From: an uncultured Chlamydiae bacterium
Lineage (GTDB): Bacteria; Chlamydiota; Chlamydiia; Chlamydiales; SM23-39
Length of the DNA: 9,596 nt
Assembly (NCBI GenBank): GCA_903909295.1
Contig: CAIVVG010000077.1
Span: 1-9,596, forward strand
Direction: 5' to 3'
A program made the position numbers and the translations under genes. The notes under the pieces were generated by a model, which had not been told where the DNA came from, searched no databases, and saw only the letters and a list, made by a program, of their open reading frames with translations. Below are positions 1 to 5,562 of this stretch, piece by piece. The first letter of the stretch is position 1. The number at the start of each line of letters is the position of its first letter.

Positions 1-148
1 AGATGCAACATAGGCCCGATTGTAAGGGAAAAGATTATTTTACGCAACATGAAACATGAGACCTACGCAACCACAAACCTGTTCATTTTAACCAATAATA
101 AACAACTTTGACCAGGTTCATAACGAACTGTTACAAGCCCCGACTACT

Positions 149-1204
149 CTAGTCCGAACTTACTGGAGGTAAGATGAAAACAGTGCGCAGATCATTGAGG
201 TGCGCTGCCGTCGGGCGTACCTCGATATCATAAGAATACCCTCCCGGATGGGGCGGATGGACCTGAGTGACGGTACCCACCTGAAGTCCCGCTGGAAAGA
301 CCCCGTCTAATCCAGAGGTGACCAAAAAGTCCCCCTCTTTCAAGATCGGCGAAGAGCGCTGCGGTTTTCCTTCCTCATCCGGGTAGTCAAAATTGAATCC
401 CACTCCCTTGAGCAAACACCCCCGCGAACGCCAAAAGGGGGAGCTACTTCCCATCAGTTCCCCTTTTGCCAAATAGCTCTCGTCCCAACCGATCCCCAAC
501 TGCCCATGAAGGGTTTTGAGGGAAGCGAGAAGTTTCCCTTTTTCCTCCTGAGAGGCCATGAGATCGGGTCTCTCCTGCAACCGCTGACAAAGCGTTTCCA
601 CAAGAGCGGCGACCTCCCGATTTTGGATGGCCCCCCGAGCAGCGCGGACAGCAGGGGAGAGCCCCGCATCGGTGATGAGCCGGATACGGGACTGACGAGC
701 GCCCACATAGTCAACGACCCCCACCAAGCTCCCGCTCGCTAAAACGGGGCTGTTTTTTGCAATCAGCGCCTTGCCCAATTGCCGGTTGTCCTCTTCTCCC
801 ACATTGACCCAAAGGCTGCTGCTCCAAGAAGCGAGATCCCGATAGATCACCTGCGCAGGAAAAGAGAGGAGTTCCCCCTTCAGACGGGTCCTCAAGGAAG
901 CCACCCTCCTCTGTAGAAGTTCTGTCCCCGGCTTTTTTTCCAGTTCCTGAAGCGCTTTTAGCTGTTGGTCTAAACGGCGATCTCCCAATAACCACTCATA
1001 GGCCATCTCCACCTGCGAGCGAAGAGATTGATTCTCTGCGCGCAGCGCGGAGAGCTCATCGGCAAGCGGCGCCGCCGGGAATTGGCTGACGGCCCCCACA
1101 CTCCAAGCACGCATCCGATCCACTACCGTTTTGGGGAAACTGATCCAACAAAAGAGCAAGATCCCTAAAAACAAGTAAGGGTAAAAAGAGCCCCGCGCCG
1201 TCAC
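149..1204 (-). CDS. mreC: MreC-like rod shape-determining protein
   Basis: 351 aa, close to the usual MreC length. MreC is an inner-membrane protein with a periplasmic beta domain that scaffolds the cell-wall elongation or septal peptidoglycan machinery with MreB, MreD and RodA/PBP2. Seen here: a short N-terminus, one hydrophobic segment at about residues 9-24, a charged heptad-like coiled coil at about 48-110, then the MreC core. Recognisable core motifs are GxLVGVVDYVG...RLITDAG at about 158-181 and EGDFLVTSGLDGVFPAGL at about 290-307, followed by VGTV. A stretch at about 195-265 between the two core halves looks longer than in the common form. The GTG start overlaps the TGA stop of the upstream aminotransferase by four bases (GTGA), so translation is probably coupled. 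The stop is TAG at 149-151. Family assignment is firm at domain level; the exact partners in a chlamydial cell are inference. Confidence 0.85.
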   Translation of the reverse strand: MTARGSFYPYLFLGILLFCWISFPKTVVDRMRAWSVGAVSQFPAAPLADELSALRAENQSLRSQVEMAYEWLLGDRRLDQQLKALQELEKKPGTELLQRRVASLRTRLKGELLSFPAQVIYRDLASWSSSLWVNVGEEDNRQLGKALIAKNSPVLASGSLVGVVDYVGARQSRIRLITDAGLSPAVRAARGAIQNREVAALVETLCQRLQERPDLMASQEEKGKLLASLKTLHGQLGIGWDESYLAKGELMGSSSPFWRSRGCLLKGVGFNFDYPDEEGKPQRSSPILKEGDFLVTSGLDGVFPAGLQVGTVTQVHPPHPGGYSYDIEVRPTAAHLNDLRTVFILPPVSSD

Positions 1205-2382
1205 GAGCCCCCCACAGTGAGAAGTGCGTGGACGACCCGATCCATATTTTTATGATTGAGCCCCACTAGGCTCAAACGCCCATTTTCCAAGAGATAAATC
1301 CCAAATTGCTCTTTCAATCGGCGCACCTGCTCCACCGAAAAGTTCAAACACCCAAACATCCCCTTCAGATTGCGCAAGAACTGGTACTCTTCAGGGAGTT
1401 TTTGCACTAAAGCCTCCCTCATCGAAGACAGCCTGCCCTGCATCCTGCCCAACTCCGAGCGCCACTCTTGAGCCAGTGCACTGTGAGTTAAGACATGAGC
1501 TACCATCCGAGCCCCATGAGCAGGAGGGTTGGAATAAAGAGCCCGAATGATCCTCTTGACCTGACTGCCCACTCGCGATTTTTCCACCGGATTGGAAGTG
1601 ACGGCAAAGAGAGCCCCTACTCTCTGGGAATAAAGGCCAAAATTCTTGGAACAGGAATAGGCGACGAGCATCTCATGCCCCGCCTTTAAAAAGATCTGGA
1701 TGGGCAACCGGTCTTTTTCAATCCCCTCCCCAAAACCCTGATAGGCGAAGTCAAAAAAAGGAAAAAGGTTCTTTTCCAGCATCAAAGAAGAGATCTCTTC
1801 CCAATGCTGCAGAGTCGGATCGCACCCCGTCGGATTGTGGCAGCAAGTATGTAGAATCACGACCGTTTTCGGAGGGAGCTTCCTCAACGCACCTACCCAA
1901 GCCGCAAAGTCTAATCGCCCCTTTTGCCCATCGTAGTAGGGATGCGTCTCGACCCGACATCCCGCCCGCTCAAAAATCTGCCGGTGATTGGGCCAAGTCA
2001 GATGAGAGACCGTAAAGTCCCGAGAGACCTCTTGAGCCAAGAATTCCGCCCCCACGCGCAAAGCCCCCGTTCCCCCCACAGCTTGCGCCGCATAAATGCG
2101 CTCCCCAGCCCCCCTCCAAAGCTCCTCCCCAAAGGCAAGAGCCCCCACAGCCTGTAGAAAAGGGGGGTACCCATCCATCGGAAGGTAATCGGCGAGCAAA
2201 TCGTCTTTTTGGATTTGGCTTTTCGCCTGAGCCAGCGCAGCCATAGGCGTGGCCTTGAGCTCCTCATCCCGGTAAATACCGATGAAAAGACTCACCTTTT
2301 CAGGGCGGACATCCGCCTGAAACGCCCCCCCCAGACCAAAAACTGGATCTGGGGGACCCTCAGCCACTCCATGAAAAAACAT
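1201..2382 (-). CDS. tyrB: Class I PLP aminotransferase, aspartate/aromatic (AspC/TyrB type)
   Basis: 393 aa from the chosen start, the normal size for the AspAT Ia subgroup. It transfers amino groups between aspartate or aromatic amino acids and 2-oxoglutarate using pyridoxal phosphate in the cytosol. Seen (numbering from this start): N-terminal PPDPVFGLGGAF...RPEKVSLFIGIYRDE typical of the subgroup; W130 in LTWPNH; HNPTG with N183; D211 and Y214 in FDFAYQGF; Schiff-base K246 in SCSKNFGLY; phosphate-binding R254; and substrate-carboxylate R369 in GRLSLVG. All key residues are present. An in-frame ATG at 2397 is longer by five codons, but the ATG at 2382 has GGAGG eight bases upstream and starts where the family starts. 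The predicted transcription start also falls near 2397. It is first in an operon with the mreC-like gene. Whether aspartate or tyrosine/phenylalanine is the main substrate cannot be read from the sequence; chlamydial orthologues are usually called tyrB. Confidence 0.93.
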   Translation of the reverse strand: MFFHGVAEGPPDPVFGLGGAFQADVRPEKVSLFIGIYRDEELKATPMAALAQAKSQIQKDDLLADYLPMDGYPPFLQAVGALAFGEELWRGAGERIYAAQAVGGTGALRVGAEFLAQEVSRDFTVSHLTWPNHRQIFERAGCRVETHPYYDGQKGRLDFAAWVGALRKLPPKTVVILHTCCHNPTGCDPTLQHWEEISSLMLEKNLFPFFDFAYQGFGEGIEKDRLPIQIFLKAGHEMLVAYSCSKNFGLYSQRVGALFAVTSNPVEKSRVGSQVKRIIRALYSNPPAHGARMVAHVLTHSALAQEWRSELGRMQGRLSSMREALVQKLPEEYQFLRNLKGMFGCLNFSVEQVRRLKEQFGIYLLENGRLSLVGLNHKNMDRVVHALLTVGGS

Positions 2383-2403
2383 AGCCCTCGCCTCCATCCG
2401 TCC

Positions 2404-2432
2404 ATTCTACGAGAATTTTCAATTTGAAGCAA
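2404..2432 (-). promoter_or_regulatory. Promoter of the aminotransferase-mreC operon
   Basis: On the minus strand, a -35 box TTGCTT (2432-2427) and a -10 box TAGAAT (2409-2404) are separated by exactly 17 bases. Transcription would begin near 2397. That puts the longer ATG at the very 5' end of the message and leaves a short leader with GGAGG for the ATG at 2382. It diverges from the tRNA-Ala gene. Confidence 0.6.
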
Positions 2433-2456
2433 AATAGCCCAAACCAGTAAACTCTC

Positions 2457-2462
2457 TATACT
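2457..2462 (+). promoter_or_regulatory. Putative -10 box of the tRNA-Ala gene
   Basis: TATACT lies eight bases before the first base of the tRNA, the right distance for transcription starting at or just before the mature 5' end. No good -35 hexamer is visible 16-18 bases upstream, so only the -10 is proposed. Confidence 0.4.
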
Positions 2463-2470
2463 ATACGTGA

Positions 2471-2543
2471 GGGGCGTTAGCTCATTTGGTAGAGCGCAAC
2501 AATGGCATTGTTGAGGTCATCGGTTCGACTCCGATACGCTCCA
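2471..2543 (+). tRNA. tRNA-Ala (anticodon GGC)
   Basis: 73 nt folding into a complete cloverleaf. The acceptor stem GGGGCGT pairs with ACGCTCC (one G-U). The D arm is GCTC/GAGC around an ATTTGGTA loop. The anticodon stem CAACA/TGTTG encloses the loop ATGGCAT, giving anticodon GGC for alanine codons GCC and GCU. The variable loop is AGGTC, and the T arm ATCGG/CCGAT carries loop TTCGACT. The discriminator base is A. The 3' CCA is not encoded (next bases are ACC) and must be added by nucleotidyltransferase. The gene ends six bases before the stop codon of the convergent DUF3185-like gene. Confidence 0.96.
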
Positions 2544-2549
2544 ACCCTC

Positions 2550-2771
2550 TTATTTCTTTTTCTTCCCACTTTTGAAGACAGCCATGCCTATAGCACCCAC
2601 CGCTACCAGCCCCATGCCGCCATAAAGTCTCCAGTGGACGTTAGAAGTGTAGTGACCTGTGAGTTTTTTGCGGATTGTTTCGCCTGTGTGGTCCATGGTG
2701 AATTTCGCGTTGGCAACGAGAGCTATCCCCGCCACAGCGATAATGAGACCGATGATTTGTTTGATGTTCAT
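2550..2771 (-). CDS. DUF3185-like small two-helix membrane protein
   Basis: 73 aa. Two hydrophobic segments are visible at about residues 5-21 and 48-66, separated by a short polar loop rich in Lys, Thr and His and followed by a lysine-rich C-terminus (KSGKKKK). The N-terminal pattern MNIKQIIGLIIAVAGIALV and the second segment in a GG-containing context (LYGGMGLVAVGAIGM) resemble the DUF3185 family, whose function is unknown. Topology and role cannot be assigned beyond 'inner-membrane protein'. The start has a good Shine-Dalgarno, GGGAGG with TTCTT before ATG. It lies 60 bases downstream of rpoD on the same strand and may be co-transcribed; the hairpins between them overlap its ribosome-binding site. 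The stop is TAA. Confidence 0.75.
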   Translation of the reverse strand: MNIKQIIGLIIAVAGIALVANAKFTMDHTGETIRKKLTGHYTSNVHWRLYGGMGLVAVGAIGMAVFKSGKKKK

Positions 2772-2779
2772 AAGAACCT

Positions 2780-2811
2780 CCCTTTTCTCCCTTGTAGCAA
2801 AGAGAAAAGGG
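2780..2811 (-). promoter_or_regulatory. 10-bp perfect hairpin over the ribosome-binding site of the DUF3185-like gene
   Basis: CCCTTTTCTC (2780-2789) and GAGAAAAGGG (2802-2811) are perfect reverse complements around a 12-base loop. In minus-strand RNA the 3' arm reads GAGAAAAGGG and runs directly into AGG, so its last GGG is part of the GGGAGG Shine-Dalgarno. Folding would therefore hide part of the ribosome-binding site. It could instead be a processing site or part of a terminator region after rpoD; no long U tract follows it. Confidence 0.55.
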
Positions 2812-2813
2812 AA

Positions 2814-2830
2814 TGTAAAGCGGCTTTACA
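2814..2830 (-). terminator. Short hairpin just after the rpoD stop (weak terminator?)
   Basis: TGTAAAG (2814-2820) and CTTTACA (2824-2830) form a 7-bp stem with a 3-base loop, starting one base past the rpoD TAG. In minus-strand RNA it is followed by UUCCCUUUUCUC, a pyrimidine-rich but interrupted tract. The stem has only two G-C pairs, so it would be a weak or partial terminator, or an mRNA 3'-end stabiliser. Confidence 0.4.
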
Positions 2831-2831
2831 T

Positions 2832-4496
2832 CTACTCCCCTTCGAGGAGATCCAAGAAGGCTTGAAGTTGTTTTGCTCGCGTAGGGTGGCGCATCTTGCG
2901 CAGAGCCTTGGCTTCAATTTGGCGCACCCGTTCTCGAGTGACGCGGAAGCGGAGCCCCACCTCTTCCAAGGTTTTGGGCTTGCCATCGAGCAGACCAAAT
3001 CGCTCAATGAGGACCGTTCTTTCTCGGTCGGTCAAGGTAGCGAGAACCTCTCCCATCTTGTCTTTTAAAATGGCATACCCAGTCGCCTCAGCGGGAGACT
3101 CGATCGCCGTATCTTCGAGGAAGTCTCCGAACTGGCTCTCTCCACCATCGCCCACTTCGGCCTGGAGAGAAATCGGATGTTGAGCAATCTTATAAATCTC
3201 GCGCACTCGCTCTGGAGTGAGTCCGAGTTCATTGGCCAATTCTTCAGGAGTCGGTTCGCGACCCGTCTCCATCATCAGTTTTTTGGCACCGCGCAGAACT
3301 TTATTGATTGTTTCGATCATGTGGACGGGGATCCGGATCGTACGCGCCTGATCGGCAATTGCACGCGTCACAGCCTGCCGAATCCACCAAGTAGCGTAGG
3401 TGGAGAATTTATAACCGCGCCGGTATTCAAATTTTTCGACGGCCTTCATGAGGCCCATGTTCCCTTCCTGAATAAGGTCGAGGAAAGAGAGGCCGCGGTT
3501 GGTATATTTTTTGGCAATCGAGATCACCAATCGGAGGTTCGACTCAACCATTTCCCGCTTGGCCTCTTGGCTCTTATCCATCCAGCGCTGCAACATCCGG
3601 ACATCTTTCTTAAACTCTTCCAGGTTGCGCCCAGCAGCCAGCTCTCTCTTGTAGAGCTTCCGTTTTACAGCAGCCAATTTCCCCGCGGCGAACTTGTTTT
3701 TCTCTGCGCGAGGAGTCAGCTCTTGCACATCTTTTTCCAACTGCAAGAACCGATCATAGGCGGATAGAATTACCTCGCCGAAATCTTCGATGATGTTGTG
3801 CCTACAGCAGAATCTGCGCAAGTAAGCCTGAGAGCGAATGCGACATTTTTCAACCGTCTCACTCAGCTGCGCCCGATCTTCTTTTTTCAGATTGGGGTTT
3901 TTCCCCTGGACGAGCAGCTCCTCTAAGAGAGTATCTTCTACCCGCATCAACTCACAGAGTTTTGGCAATAAGTTCAAAAAGTGGGACTTATCGGGGACCT
4001 CTTTTTCTGCGATCAATTTATCAAAGCGGTCTTTTCCAGAGGTCAGGTGACTCGCAATCGACAGCGCCTCGCGAATCGAGTAGCGAAAGCGCATAATGAT
4101 TTTTTCAATTTGGATCTGCGCTTTTTCGATCCGCTTGGAGATCTCCACCTCTTCTTCGCGGGTCAAGAGAGGGACCGAGCCCATCTCTTTCAGGTACATC
4201 CGGACAGGGTCGTCGGAGGTCCCCTCACTGCGCTTCGGCAGCCCCTCGAGCTCTTTGGCCTCTTTCTTTCTCTCTTTCTGCCTCTCTACCTCGGCCTGAT
4301 TGAGGATCTGGATATCCATCCCGCTCAAGTAGATCAACACCTGGTCGATCTGATCAGGGGAGTCAAAGGTCATTGGGAGAATTTCGTTGATCTCCTCATA
4401 GGTGAGGAAGCCCTGCTCCTTCGCGATGGCGACGAGCTCTTCAATTTTCTGTTGATGCTGTGGATTGCTAAAGGAAGTAGTACCGGTCATGCTCAA
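2832..4496 (-). CDS. rpoD: Primary RNA polymerase sigma factor (chlamydial sigma-66 / RpoD)
   Basis: About 554 aa; it directs RNA polymerase to housekeeping promoters. Seen (numbering from the TTG at 4526, the longest form): a region 1.1-like N-terminus (LTYEEINEILP, about 41-51), region 1.2 (DDPVRMYLKEMGSVPLLTREEE, about 105-126), a non-conserved insert, regions 2.1-2.4 (MVESNLRLVISIAKKY...DLIQEGNMGLMKAVEKFEYRRGYKFSTYATWWIRQA, about 326-385), region 3, and region 4 with its helix-turn-helix VTRERVRQIEAKALRKMR (529-546). I recognise the whole protein as very close to Chlamydia sigma-66. Several in-frame starts exist: TTG 4526, ATG 4517, ATG 4505, ATG 4502, TTG 4496 and ATG 4490. AGGAG lies nine bases before TTG 4496 and fifteen before ATG 4490. 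The predicted transcription start near 4526 makes the outer starts unlikely. I chose 4496; 4490 is nearly as good. The stop is TAG. Confidence 0.97.
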   Translation of the reverse strand: MSMTGTTSFSNPQHQQKIEELVAIAKEQGFLTYEEINEILPMTFDSPDQIDQVLIYLSGMDIQILNQAEVERQKERKKEAKELEGLPKRSEGTSDDPVRMYLKEMGSVPLLTREEEVEISKRIEKAQIQIEKIIMRFRYSIREALSIASHLTSGKDRFDKLIAEKEVPDKSHFLNLLPKLCELMRVEDTLLEELLVQGKNPNLKKEDRAQLSETVEKCRIRSQAYLRRFCCRHNIIEDFGEVILSAYDRFLQLEKDVQELTPRAEKNKFAAGKLAAVKRKLYKRELAAGRNLEEFKKDVRMLQRWMDKSQEAKREMVESNLRLVISIAKKYTNRGLSFLDLIQEGNMGLMKAVEKFEYRRGYKFSTYATWWIRQAVTRAIADQARTIRIPVHMIETINKVLRGAKKLMMETGREPTPEELANELGLTPERVREIYKIAQHPISLQAEVGDGGESQFGDFLEDTAIESPAEATGYAILKDKMGEVLATLTDRERTVLIERFGLLDGKPKTLEEVGLRFRVTRERVRQIEAKALRKMRHPTRAKQLQAFLDLLEGE

Positions 4497-4532
4497 TATC
4501 ATCATCTCCTTTTCCATTATTTGCAACCGTTT

Positions 4533-4560
4533 CTTATACTATACCCAAACACCTTGGAAA
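4533..4560 (-). promoter_or_regulatory. Possible rpoD promoter
   Basis: On the minus strand, TTTCCA (4560-4555, -35-like) and TATAAG (4538-4533, -10-like) are 16 bases apart. Transcription would begin near 4526. Both boxes match consensus only partly. An overlapping TATAGT (4543-4538) is an alternative -10 without a good -35. The -35 lies inside the left arm of the palindromic element. Confidence 0.35.
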
Positions 4561-4703
4561 GTTGGTTTTTGACGGCGTCGGCTTTACCTCGGAATTTTCG
4601 TCCTCACTCGCGCCTTGCCTCATCGGCAATGGTCACTCGCTCCGGACAAAAATTCTGAGGAGCTTCCTTGTCAAATTCCCAACTTTCCCAGCTATTTGGG
4701 TAT
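4541..4703. repeat. 163-bp near-palindromic element between rpoD and the CoiA-like gene
   Basis: The outer arms are 4541-4573 and 4670-4703. Over the first 25 bases they are reverse complements with three mismatches, including the perfect 10-mer GGAAAGTTGG / CCAACTTTCC (4556-4565, 4679-4688). They then align through TTTGAC with a one-base gap. A second arm pair, 4587-4603 and 4644-4660 (CCTCGGAATTTTCGTCC type), has two mismatches in 17. At the centre, TTGCC (4615-4619) and GGCAA (4625-4629) close a TCATC loop. All three levels share an axis at about 4622-4623, so this is one structure, not chance repeats. The ends read TA-CCCAAA and TTTGGG-TA, which fits a TA target duplication of a Tc1/mariner/IS630-type miniature element, but that is inference. 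TCACTCGC occurs twice in direct orientation near the centre. No credible gene lies inside. Confidence 0.75.
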
Positions 4704-4707
4704 CCGC

Positions 4708-5562
4708 ATGGCTTTTTACGCTTATGATGAAGAAGAGTGCCCCATCCACGCTTCCCTGGCCGTCAAAGGAGAGCGCTACTACTGCATGGAATGCTTCCTC
4801 CCCGTCAAAGCCCGTAACCGGAGAGCCCTCTCCTCCCATTTCTACCACACCCGCACCTCTCCGAAGTGCCGACTCTATAGCAAAACCGAGGACCACCTTC
4901 TCGCCCAGCTCCAGCTTGAAAAGCTCTTCCCTCCCGGCGCCATCCAGCTCGAACGCCCCTTTCTCGACATCAGCCGCATCGCCGACGCCTGCTGGGAGGA
5001 GAAAAAGATCGTCTTTGAAATCCAGTGCTCCCAGCTTGAGATCCCCGAAGCTACCGCCCGGATCAAGGATTACGCCAGCCAAGGCTACCGAGTCGTCTGG
5101 CTCCTCCACGACCGCCTCTTCAACCGGAAAGCCACCCGCCCCGTCGAACTGTTTTTAAGACAAGGGCTCGCTTACTACATCCACATTGAGAGAGGTCTCA
5201 CCTCCCTCTATTACGACCAGTTTGAGGTCCTAGCCCACGGAAAACGGCTGAAAAAGGGGAAGAAACTCCCCATCGACCTCCAAGCCCCCCACTTTTTGGC
5301 TAAGCTCGAGTGGAAAGATTTTTTTCCCAAACAGGTCCTAGACAGAGTGGCAAGCGACCCCTTTTACTTTAAGGGGGACCGCCTCAATAAAGCCCTGATC
5401 GCCCACTACTCTCCCGGCGCCGCGATGAGCATGGAACACTGGCGTATATTGGAAGTGGACTTGGGCAGGAGACCCAAACGCCCCGGCCGCCTGAGGGGAT
5501 GGTTCCTTCTTTACATCGGCTACCCCTACATGCGAATGCTCGCCCAGTTAGGAGCAAAATAG
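4708..5562 (+). CDS. CoiA-like protein (predicted competence-associated nuclease)
   Basis: 284 aa from ATG 4708. CoiA-family proteins act in transformation in Gram-positive bacteria and are predicted to carry a PD-(D/E)xK-type nuclease fold. Seen: a zinc-finger-like N-terminus with CMEC (C26, C29), HFYH (H44, H47) and C54; the family signature E61-x-H63 in SKTEDHLLAQLQLEKLF; then the putative nuclease core with D87 (RPFLDISRIAD) and E104-I-Q106-C-S, followed by a conserved Arg/Tyr helix and YRVVWLL. The C-terminal half (about 150-284) I do not recognise. A longer in-frame form from TTG 4615 would read through half of the palindromic element and lacks family similarity in that extension, so I reject it; the upstream ribosome-binding site of ATG 4708 is weak. 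It is divergent from rpoD, and its 3' end overlaps the convergent ATPase gene by 15 bases. Family call is good; the role in this organism is unknown. Confidence 0.75.
   Translation: MAFYAYDEEECPIHASLAVKGERYYCMECFLPVKARNRRALSSHFYHTRTSPKCRLYSKTEDHLLAQLQLEKLFPPGAIQLERPFLDISRIADACWEEKKIVFEIQCSQLEIPEATARIKDYASQGYRVVWLLHDRLFNRKATRPVELFLRQGLAYYIHIERGLTSLYYDQFEVLAHGKRLKKGKKLPIDLQAPHFLAKLEWKDFFPKQVLDRVASDPFYFKGDRLNKALIAHYSPGAAMSMEHWRILEVDLGRRPKRPGRLRGWFLLYIGYPYMRMLAQLGAK

Noticed and set aside
1..148. Possible promoter-like or hairpin signals downstream of mreC (AACCTG 76-81 with CAGGTT 113-118; TGGTCA and TAAAAT boxes on the minus strand)
   Set aside because: The arms are only 6 bp with a long loop, the boxes match weakly, and no gene start can be seen before the window edge; I see nothing firm in this stretch.
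454..995. Open frames overlapping the mreC-like gene in other frames on both strands
   Set aside because: Out-of-frame shadows; the MreC frame has recognisable domain motifs throughout.
4497..4526. Longer rpoD starts at TTG 4526, ATG 4517, ATG 4505 and ATG 4502
   Set aside because: AGGAG sits too close to or downstream of these codons, and the likely transcription start is near 4526; TTG 4496 or ATG 4490 fits better.
2457..4544. Shared 10-mer TATACTATAC at 2457-2466 and 4535-4544
   Set aside because: It overlaps AT-rich -10-like sequences in both places; two copies of such a sequence are not evidence of a repeat family.
2502..4658. Several long open frames on the plus strand opposite rpoD
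   Set aside because: They are antisense shadows of rpoD, with atypical composition and no ribosome-binding sites or recognisable domains.
4615..4707. N-terminal extension of the CoiA-like gene from TTG 4615
   Set aside because: The 31 extra codons lie within the central hairpin and right half of the palindromic element, have no ribosome-binding site and no family similarity; the family-like sequence starts at ATG 4708.
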